A stretch of DNA of 10,501 nucleotides from Alistipes sp. Lineage in GTDB: Bacteria; Bacteroidota; Bacteroidia; Bacteroidales; Rikenellaceae. The notes under the pieces were generated by a model, which worked only from the letters and a program-made list of their open reading frames with translations, searched no databases and was not told where the DNA came from. The DNA lies in NCBI GenBank assembly GCA_022511355.1, contig JAFLRS010000045.1:1751-12251 (forward strand). The letters are read 5' to 3'. The position numbers and the translations under genes are program-made. Below, one piece after another: positions 6,009 to 10,501 of this stretch. Positions within the stretch are counted from its first letter, which is position 1. The number at the start of each line of letters is the position of its first letter.

Positions 6009-7322
6009 ATGAAGTTGAAAAGTGCGGCTGCCGCCATGATTCTGGCTGCGGTTGTGGCCGGTACGGCTTCGGCGCAGCGTGCGTCGGAGGCTCCGCGCCG
6101 CGCATTGCGGCCTTATGCTTCGGTCGGGGAGGCCGAATCCGATGCCGGCGGTGCGAGTCGCTACATAGTGCCGCTCACCGAGTGGAAACGGAGCGAAACC
6201 GATGAAGGTACAAGTTTCTCGTCGGAGTTCGTCTATCCTGCGGCGTGGCTCAATCGTCAGGTGCTGTTTCGCGTGGGGTCGGCTTCGGGCGGATATTCGC
6301 TCGAGGTGAACGGACGCAATGCAGGCAGAGTGAGCAACGGTGCCGCGGCGGCGGAGTTCAACATAACCAAACTGTGCGAATCGGGACTCAATTCGGTGCG
6401 GATGGTGATGGATGACCCCGAATCGGGCGAACCTCTGCTGCGTGCCGATGCCGTGTGGAAAGGCCGCACCGAGGTGATTTCGCAACCCACGGTGCGCATA
6501 CGCGACATCGACGGCCGAACCACGCTCAATGATTCGGGCGACGGAGTGTTCGAGGCCGCGATAGCTGTCAAGACCGATGCGCTCAACACCAAACAGGCCC
6601 GCATAAGCTACGAACTGGCCGACGGCGACCGCGTGCTGGCGACGGGTTATCGCGACGTCACGCTCGGAATGCGCGGCGAAGATACGGTCCGTTTCGTTGC
6701 GGTGGTTCCCGCAGAGCTGCTGTGGAGCGTCGAATCGCCGACGCTGCTCACGCTTCGGCTGCGCAACAGAATCGAGGGACGCTATCTCGAAAACATGGCG
6801 GTGCCGGTGGGTCTGCGCGAGGTGAAGTTCGCCGACAACGTTCTGACGGTGAACGGCGTGCCTCAGTCGCTGAATGTGCGCACGGTGCCGAACTCCGTGA
6901 CCGTCGAAGAGCTTCGGCAGCTCAGGGAGGAGGGCTGCAATGCCGTGATGCTGAAAACGGGCGAAGCTGCCGGCGATTTCTATTCGGCGTGCGATTCGGC
7001 CGGCATATATGCGATAGCGGCCATGGCGGTCGATACCTCCAACGGAGGCAGGTCGATAAAACGCGGCGGCAATGCCGTGAACGACCCCGCACTGACACCC
7101 GAATATCTGACACGAGCCGCGGAAATGTATCATGAAGCCAAGAGCCATGCTTCGGTAATCGCCTTCCGGGCTGGCGACGGTGCAGCCAACGGCATAAATG
7201 CTCAGGAGAGCTTTCTGTGGCTTAAGAGTGTCGATTCGTCGCGTCCGGTGATATATCTGCCCGCAGGTCGGGAGTGGAACAACGACCGTTTCGATTTGCA
7301 TCTGCTGCGCGAGAAAAATTGA
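6009..7322 (+). CDS. Secreted GH2 (beta-galactosidase-like) protein with degenerate, truncated catalytic domain
   Basis: Residues below are numbered from ATG at 6009. The protein has 437 residues, with a signal peptide at about 1-22 (LKSAAAAMILAAVVAGTASA then Gln). The order of parts is that of LacZ-type glycoside hydrolase family 2. A jelly-roll sugar-binding domain spans roughly 50-150. An Ig-like domain opens at QPTVRIRDIDGRT (about 159) and ends LLWSVESPTLLTLRLRN. The first part of a TIM barrel follows: VGLREVKFADNVLTVNGVPQ at 267-286, then DFYSACDSAGIYAI. The region equivalent to WSLGNE-x-GxG reads AFRAGDGAANG (385-395), so the acid/base Glu is Gly. The following WLKSVDSSRPVIY matches the family, but the protein stops soon afterwards, before the nucleophile. 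It is probably non-catalytic, perhaps carbohydrate-binding, and acts in the periplasm. ATG codons at 6000 and 6003 are alternative starts. Confidence 0.8.
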   Translation: MKLKSAAAAMILAAVVAGTASAQRASEAPRRALRPYASVGEAESDAGGASRYIVPLTEWKRSETDEGTSFSSEFVYPAAWLNRQVLFRVGSASGGYSLEVNGRNAGRVSNGAAAAEFNITKLCESGLNSVRMVMDDPESGEPLLRADAVWKGRTEVISQPTVRIRDIDGRTTLNDSGDGVFEAAIAVKTDALNTKQARISYELADGDRVLATGYRDVTLGMRGEDTVRFVAVVPAELLWSVESPTLLTLRLRNRIEGRYLENMAVPVGLREVKFADNVLTVNGVPQSLNVRTVPNSVTVEELRQLREEGCNAVMLKTGEAAGDFYSACDSAGIYAIAAMAVDTSNGGRSIKRGGNAVNDPALTPEYLTRAAEMYHEAKSHASVIAFRAGDGAANGINAQESFLWLKSVDSSRPVIYLPAGREWNNDRFDLHLLREKN

Positions 7323-7331
7323 TAACATAAA

Positions 7332-7363
7332 TTTGCGAAAAGTAAAAATAGCATTTATATTTG
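7332..7363 (+). promoter_or_regulatory. Perfect Bacteroidota promoter with no protein gene directly after it
   Basis: TTTG at 7332-7335, a 20-base spacer and TATATTTG at 7356-7363 match both boxes exactly. Transcription would begin near 7370. The first convincing start codon rightward is at 7726, and an intrinsic terminator lies between, so the primary product is probably an RNA of about 260 bases. Confidence 0.8.
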
Positions 7364-7369
7364 CACAGA

Positions 7370-7631
7370 ATAACAAAACGACAATTAACCCGAAAACAAC
7401 TGAAATTGCCTATGATACAATAGCGTAGCAGATACGCATACCTTGAAAACATATTGAAGAAAGCGTTTTAACCTATTCTTTCTCCCTAAAAGTTTGGCGA
7501 CTTAATTGATGACAGAAAAGGTGACGGATTGAACGTTCACGCCTTGGCGTGGGCTTTTTACGTTATCCGTCTGTCAGGGTCACGCCAAACACCTTAGGGA
7601 GCGAGATACTAAAAAGTACCGCGCTTTTTTT
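7370..7631 (+). ncRNA. Candidate structured non-coding RNA (6S-like rod), class unassigned
   Basis: The stretch lies between a perfect promoter (start near 7370) and a hairpin with T-run (7600-7631). It has no coding frame and folds by eye into a long rod. Pairs seen: 7482-7489 with 7594-7601; 7492-7499 with 7583-7590; an open central region (7500-7509 and 7577-7582); 7510-7515 with 7571-7576; 7524-7529 with 7565-7570; 7532-7536 with 7560-7564; and 7538-7542 with 7547-7551 closed by a CUUG tetraloop. An unpaired 8-base bulge sits at 7516-7523. A small hairpin GCGTA/TACGC (7423-7427 with 7433-7437) lies nearer the 5' end. A closing stem, open middle and apical stem recall 6S RNA and the terminator-ended RNAs described in Bacteroidales, but I cannot assign it to either. 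The rod could also be read as a miniature inverted-repeat element. Confidence 0.55.
7600..7631 (+). terminator. Intrinsic terminator ending the candidate RNA
   Basis: An imperfect 11-bp stem pairs 7600-7610 with 7615-7625 (two mismatches, A-C and A-G) around an AAAA loop and runs into seven T (7625-7631). Its first bases overlap the outer end of the rod stem at 7600-7601, so the two structures compete slightly. Confidence 0.65.
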
Positions 7632-7725
7632 GTGTGCGTATGACCCGATGCGAAAGGTGCTGCGGAGTAACCGAAAAGCCGTAAAATGAGTAGGATATAA
7701 ACTTTATGCAAATATGTTTTCAGCA

Positions 7726-8442
7726 ATGAAGAAGACTCTTATCGCAGCAGTTCTGGCACTGTTCTGCGCAGCTTCGGCCGACGCGCAGAAACCTGCAACT
7801 GCAGCACCCGTGACCAAAACCATCTCCTCCACCAAATTGGCCAACGTATCGGAAAAACAGGAGGTGTTCGAATCCTATGCTCTCGATGCCAGCTACGAAA
7901 TGCTGGTGAAACCGCTGCTCGCCGATATCGACATCCTCGGCGAACCCAATGCCAAAGGACGTATCGAACATTCGATATTCCGCGGCACGGCTCACTCGAG
8001 CGAAGACCCCAACGACAGCGGACGTTACTATCTCATACTCAAAACCACACGCAACAACAACCGCCGCGAATCCTACCGCGAAGGCGAATCGCTTTCGCCC
8101 GAATTCCAGCAGCTTAAATCGCAGGTCGTATTCGACTTCTGCCGCGAAACCGGTGCCGACCTCATCGTTATGCCCCAGTTCAGCGCACGCAATGTGATGG
8201 TGCCGCAAAAAGACGAAAACGGTGCCATAATACTCGATGCGGAGGGCAAAAAACTGATGGTCCCCAAAGAGGTGAACGGCTACTATGTCATGGAGGTCGA
8301 TATGATAGGCTATCCGGCCGTATACAAGAGCTTCAGACCGGCCGAAGCGGGCGACTACTGGATTAAAAACGCACTCAAAGAAAAATCGGTGGACAACGAG
8401 AGAAAAATCAAATCCGAATCGAGCATAATCGAGAAAAAATAA
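7726..8442 (+). CDS. Exported protein of unknown function
   Basis: From ATG at 7726 the protein has 238 residues, with a clear signal peptide (MKKTLIAAVLALFCAASADA, cleavage before Gln21). No lipobox or membrane segment follows, so it is probably periplasmic or secreted. I do not recognise a named family. The mature part is mixed alpha/beta, with segments such as GRYYLILKTTRNNN, a DFCRETGADLIVMPQFSARNV strand-turn region, and YYVMEVDMIGYPAVYKSFRPA. The GYPAxYKxFRP segment recalls a group of Bacteroidota envelope proteins, but this is an impression from memory. The C-terminus is charged and lysine-rich. ATG at 7714 would add MFSA and is less natural for a signal peptide. No convincing promoter was found between the terminator at 7631 and this start. 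The barrel gene follows after 22 bases, so the two may work together at the outer membrane. Confidence 0.85.
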   Translation: MKKTLIAAVLALFCAASADAQKPATAAPVTKTISSTKLANVSEKQEVFESYALDASYEMLVKPLLADIDILGEPNAKGRIEHSIFRGTAHSSEDPNDSGRYYLILKTTRNNNRRESYREGESLSPEFQQLKSQVVFDFCRETGADLIVMPQFSARNVMVPQKDENGAIILDAEGKKLMVPKEVNGYYVMEVDMIGYPAVYKSFRPAEAGDYWIKNALKEKSVDNERKIKSESSIIEKK

Positions 8443-8464
8443 TCACCAATAAAATTCAAACAGT

Positions 8465-9142
8465 ATGAAAAAATTTATTGTTCTGGCGCTGGTCGCCGTT
8501 ATGGCCGCTCCTGCCGTATCGTTCGCTCAAAAAACTACGGTTCAGAAGGTTACACGCAACAAAACATTCGCAACAACATTCCGCGATGTCAGCATCTGGT
8601 ATCAGGGCGAGGTTAATCTCGGATATGCCGTAAGCGGCAAAATGTATGACGTCGAAGACAACTTCAAATGGAAGACCAACTTCTCGCGTCCGTTCATCGA
8701 AACCACTCACGGCGTGCGCGTTACGCAGTACGGATATCTCGGTCTGGGTCTGGGATTGCAGTATGCCGGCGGCAAGATTCTCCCCGACTACAAGTACGAC
8801 AAAGACGAAATCGCAGGCTGGAGAACCCTGCTGATGCCTATCTATGTGAACCTCAAGGGCTACTATCCCGTGACCGATGACTTGTCGCCCTATATCACCC
8901 TCAGTCTGGGAGGTTCGCCGGTACTCACTTCGTCGCTCAACTACCGCGAACCCGGATACTGGGAAGGTCTTACCGGAGGCTTCTATTGCAAGTTCGGTGC
9001 GGGTATCAGCTGGAAGATGCTCACCTTCGACTTCGGCGTAATGCATCAGGGTCTGCACGAGACCCTCAAAGAGGATGGCGAAGTCGAGAGATACCCGATG
9101 AGAATCAATTCGTTCTATCTGAACGTAGGTTTCAAATTCTAA
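8465..9142 (+). CDS. Small outer-membrane beta-barrel protein
   Basis: This protein of 225 residues has a signal peptide at 1-21 (MKKFIVLALVAVMAAPAVSFA, then Gln). The mature part is built of alternating-hydrophobicity strands separated by polar turns: SIWYQGEVNLGYAVSG, YLGLGLGLQYAGGK, LLMPIYVNLKGYYPV, SPYITLSLGGSPVL, GGFYCKFGAGISWKM and FYLNVGFKF. It ends with an aromatic residue (Phe), as expected of the C-terminal outer-membrane assembly signal. The size suits an 8- to 10-stranded barrel of the OmpA-like/PorT-like kind common in Bacteroidota. Transport, adhesion or a structural role cannot be told apart. It lies 22 bases after the exported-protein gene and is followed by a terminator at 9218-9252, so the two probably form one operon. 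Confidence 0.85.
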   Translation: MKKFIVLALVAVMAAPAVSFAQKTTVQKVTRNKTFATTFRDVSIWYQGEVNLGYAVSGKMYDVEDNFKWKTNFSRPFIETTHGVRVTQYGYLGLGLGLQYAGGKILPDYKYDKDEIAGWRTLLMPIYVNLKGYYPVTDDLSPYITLSLGGSPVLTSSLNYREPGYWEGLTGGFYCKFGAGISWKMLTFDFGVMHQGLHETLKEDGEVERYPMRINSFYLNVGFKF

Positions 9143-9217
9143 AGTTTAGAGGAGCGGGCATCGTCTTCACTTCAACCACACAAATCAGCTTTTCTGTTCG
9201 GTGCCCGTCTCCGATTC

Positions 9218-9252
9218 CGGCAGCCGCAAGTGCGGCTGCCGATTCTTTTTTT
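9218..9252 (+). terminator. Intrinsic terminator after the beta-barrel gene
   Basis: A perfect 9-bp stem, GGCAGCCGC (9219-9227) with GCGGCTGCC (9232-9240), has an AAGT loop and one further outer pair (9218 with 9241). Seven T follow at 9246-9252. Confidence 0.88.
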
Positions 9253-9340
9253 GCACCCGTTCACGTTATTGCAACCGGTCCCGATTTGCCGCAAAAAGAC
9301 CGTTTTGTACTATCGCATCCGCTGACAAAACCCCTCCTCC
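9253..9340. other. Gene-free spacer between two terminators
   Basis: No convincing coding frame, promoter box or RNA gene is seen. Two modest inverted repeats are present: CGGTC 9276-9280 with GACCG 9298-9302, and GTTTTGT 9302-9308 with ACAAAAC 9325-9331. Neither is explained. Confidence 0.4.
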
Positions 9341-9362
9341 CGCCTTTCGGAGGCGATTTTTT
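9341..9362 (+). terminator. Second intrinsic terminator, just upstream of the polysaccharide promoter
   Basis: CGCCT (9341-9345) pairs with AGGCG (9351-9355) around a TTCGG loop, followed by A and six T (9357-9362). It would insulate the next promoter, 12 bases downstream, from readthrough. Confidence 0.65.
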
Positions 9363-9373
9363 GCTCTCTTTTG

Positions 9374-9404
9374 TTTGCACATCGGCATTTATTTGCTATC
9401 TTTG
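9374..9404 (+). promoter_or_regulatory. Strong Bacteroidota promoter of the polysaccharide-export locus
   Basis: TTTG at 9374-9377, 19 bases, then TATCTTTG at 9397-9404 match both consensus boxes exactly. Transcription should start near 9411, about 263 bases before the polysaccharide-export gene. Confidence 0.85.
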
Positions 9405-9414
9405 CGTCTACCAT

Positions 9415-9435
9415 CCATGTTTTATTAAAACATGG
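9415..9435. repeat. Perfect palindrome at the start of the leader (9-bp arms, 3-base spacer)
   Basis: CCATGTTTT (9415-9423) and AAAACATGG (9427-9435) flank ATT. It begins 10 bases after the -7 box, only about four bases after the expected transcription start. It could be a DNA operator for a dimeric regulator or a 5'-terminal mRNA hairpin. Confidence 0.75.
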
Positions 9436-9621
9436 CGGTTGAACGTATGCCTTGAAAATCCGATGCCGCACCGCGGCAGGATTATCGGGGCCGACAGTCG
9501 AAACAAAATGCGGAATGAGAGTTCGATCAAATGTCGAACTCGTTGCTCCGTGCAACATAACTGCAAGGGCCTTAATTATTTACGCGCCCGTGCAGGAGTA
9601 GTAAAATTGTCTTTTGCGCAA

Positions 9622-9658
9622 TATCGGTGCCCGAAGGCACTCCCGATAACCGATTTTT
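9622..9658 (+). terminator. Candidate attenuator before the polysaccharide-export start codon
   Basis: Two mutually exclusive pairings share the segment at 9623-9628. In one, 9622-9631 pairs with 9636-9639 and 9643-9648 (bulge 9640-9642, CGAA loop). In the other, ATCGGT (9623-9628) pairs with ACCGAT (9649-9654), enclosing GCC/GGC (9629-9631 with 9636-9638) and running into T (9654-9658). The second form resembles a weak intrinsic terminator 15 bases before ATG at 9674. Confidence 0.45.
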
Positions 9659-9673
9659 AACATCTCGAATTTT

Positions 9674-10450
9674 ATGAAAAACAGAATCATGACGGTCATG
9701 ACGGCCGTTGCGTTTTGCTGCATGACGGCCGCATCGTGCGCGTCGTCGAAAAAAGTGGTGTATCTGCAAGATATTCAGCCCAATGTGTCGATGATACTTC
9801 AGGAAGCACAGGCCATACGTCTGCAGCCCGGCGACAAACTCAGCATCGTCATACATAGCCGCGACAAGGAGTTGGTGTCGATTTTCAACCTCTTCGACGG
9901 TACGGGCGACGGCAACGGCAACCATTCGCTCTACACGGTGGACGACCGCGGCTATATCGATATGCCCGTTCTGGGTCCGGTGAAGGCCGAAGGGCTGACG
10001 CGTCAGGAGCTGGCCAACAACATCAAATACAGACTCCTCGATTCGAGACTCATCAAAGAGCCGACCGTCGTAATCGAATATGCCGATTTGGGTTACTACT
10101 TTCTGGGCGAACTGTCGGGCCGATACACCATCGAACGCGACCATGTGACTCTGCTCGAGGCTCTGTCCGAAGCCGGCGACCTGCCTTTGACCGCCAATCG
10201 CGAAAATATTCTGGTCCTGCGCACCGAAAAGGGTGTCCAGACTCCTTACCGCGTGAGTCTGCTGAAGGTCGAAGAGCTTTATTCCTCGCCGGTATACTAT
10301 CTGCAGCAGAACGACATAATCTACATCGAACCGATTCTTGTCAAGAAGAATCAGGCCAACGTCCACGGAAGCACGTTCTACACCTACAGCTTCTGGACCT
10401 CGCTGGCAACGATGGTCATAACGCTCGTAATGCTGTTCGTCAAAAAATAA
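9674..10450 (+). CDS. Wza-type polysaccharide export outer-membrane lipoprotein
   Basis: This lipoprotein of 258 residues has a signal sequence ending at a lipobox (TAAS then Cys22). The Poly_export (PF02563-type) domain spans about 46-135, with IRLQPGDKLSIVIHSRDKEL at its start and YTVDDRGYIDMPVLGPVKAEGLTRQEL in the middle. An SLBB-like segment follows, YYFLGELSGRYTIERDHVTLLEALSEAGDL (141-170), to about 220. A C-terminal hydrophobic helix (about 239-256) ends FVKK. Proteins of this family form the outer-membrane channel through which capsule or exopolysaccharide leaves the cell. At 258 residues it is shorter than E. coli Wza (379), as is common in Bacteroidota. Its strong promoter and long structured leader suggest it is the first gene of a polysaccharide locus. 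ATG at 9689 (Met6) is a less likely start. Confidence 0.9.
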   Translation: MKNRIMTVMTAVAFCCMTAASCASSKKVVYLQDIQPNVSMILQEAQAIRLQPGDKLSIVIHSRDKELVSIFNLFDGTGDGNGNHSLYTVDDRGYIDMPVLGPVKAEGLTRQELANNIKYRLLDSRLIKEPTVVIEYADLGYYFLGELSGRYTIERDHVTLLEALSEAGDLPLTANRENILVLRTEKGVQTPYRVSLLKVEELYSSPVYYLQQNDIIYIEPILVKKNQANVHGSTFYTYSFWTSLATMVITLVMLFVKK

Positions 10451-10469
10451 GTCAAAAAACAACGCAACA

Positions 10470-10501
10470 ATGGAACGAAACATAGGCCGCAGTACGGCAG
10501 A
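10470..10501 (+). CDS. Start of the next gene (partial; possibly chain-length/tyrosine kinase protein)
   Basis: ATG at 10470 opens MERNIGRSTA and runs off the window after 10 complete codons. It lies 19 bases after the export gene on the same strand. In such loci the next gene is usually a Wzc-like chain-length regulator with a tyrosine kinase domain, but nothing in these few codons proves it. Confidence 0.45.
   Translation, partial: MERNIGRSTA

Larger units (their letters stand above)
9411..9673 (+). promoter_or_regulatory. Long, hairpin-rich 5' leader of the polysaccharide-export gene
   Basis: Six stem-loops follow one another between the inferred start of transcription and the gene. H1: 9415-9423 with 9427-9435. 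H2: 9464-9469 with 9473-9478, extended by 9460-9463 with 9485-9488. H3: 9519-9526 with 9534-9541, a perfect 8 bp. H4: 9542-9546 with 9552-9556. H5: 9561-9570 with 9586-9595, one mismatch. H6: the alternative pairings at 9622-9654. H3 and H4 abut without a gap. No known riboswitch class is recognised. Bacteroides capsule operons are known to carry long leaders acted on by UpxY antiterminators, so control by conditional readthrough is a reasonable inference; no UpxY gene is in the window. A 65-codon open frame (9463-9660) crosses the leader but does not look like a protein. Confidence 0.6.

Noticed and set aside
5616..7376. 586-codon minus-strand frame opposite frr and the GH2-like gene.
   Set aside because: The translation is rich in Arg, His and Ala without recognisable domains. 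It is the complement of GC-rich codons of two recognised plus-strand genes.
7370..7631. tmRNA, RNase P RNA or 4.5S RNA as the identity of the structured RNA.
   Set aside because: No tRNA-like end with CCA, no RNase P core motif and no GGAAGCAGC-type signal-recognition loop could be found.
8456..9058. 200-codon minus-strand frame opposite the beta-barrel gene.
   Set aside because: The plus-strand frame has a signal peptide, barrel-like strands and a terminal Phe, and it shares an operon with its neighbour. The antisense frame has none of these.
9302..9435. Invertible capsule promoter of the Bacteroides type.
   Set aside because: Such promoters need matching inverted repeats on both sides. 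The palindrome at 9415-9435 has no partner upstream of the promoter, and the 7-bp repeat at 9302-9331 is unrelated.
9463..9660. 65-codon open frame spanning the structured leader and ending 13 bases before the export gene.
   Set aside because: The translation (MPHRGRIIGADSRNKMRN and onward) is rich in Cys and Arg with no domain-like pattern, has no ribosome-binding context, and the hairpins explain the sequence better. A leader peptide cannot be fully excluded.
1..10501. CRISPR arrays, tRNA genes, rRNA genes and insertion sequences.
   Set aside because: No regularly spaced repeats, cloverleaf, rRNA-like segment or transposase frame was seen on either strand.

Overview
This window looks like chromosomal DNA of a GC-rich member of the Bacteroidales, most likely Alistipes or another Rikenellaceae; the genus is inferred. 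The main support is the promoters. At least four match the Bacteroidota sigma-ABfr consensus (TTTG, 19-21 bases, TAnnTTTG). Other support: Shine-Dalgarno sequences are weak or absent, several genes encode secreted or outer-membrane proteins typical of the phylum, and the coding DNA is GC-rich while promoters are AT-rich.

Layout. (1) 1-2221, minus strand: a polyprenyl diphosphate synthase and a peptidase U32-family protein overlap by an ATGA-type junction; the U32 gene runs off the left edge. (2) 2255-3450: a compact divergent promoter region and, rightward, a ROK-family sugar kinase (glucokinase type) ending in a strong intrinsic terminator. (3) 3516-4023: a GlsB/YeaQ-type small membrane protein, then a 57-residue Lys/Thr/Ser/Ala-rich basic protein and a terminator. 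(4) 4046-7322: a tight run of pyrH (UMP kinase), a membrane-anchored TlpA-like thioredoxin and frr (ribosome recycling factor), each 4 bases apart, then a secreted GH2-like protein that appears to have lost its catalytic residues. (5) 7323-7725: no protein gene, but a perfect promoter, a long rod-like inverted repeat and a terminator, together forming a candidate structured non-coding RNA. (6) 7726-9142: a periplasmic or secreted protein of unknown function and a small outer-membrane beta-barrel, probably cotranscribed. (7) 9143-9673: two terminators, then a perfect promoter followed by a leader of about 260 bases with six consecutive hairpins. (8) 9674-10501: a Wza-type polysaccharide-export lipoprotein and the first codons of the next gene, probably the start of a capsule or exopolysaccharide locus.

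The two places most worth attention are the RNA-like locus at 7332-7631 and the structured leader at 9411-9673. The leader ends in two mutually exclusive pairings, one terminator-like, just upstream of the polysaccharide-export gene. This would suit conditional readthrough into a surface-polysaccharide operon. All folding here was done by eye, without energy calculation or database search.
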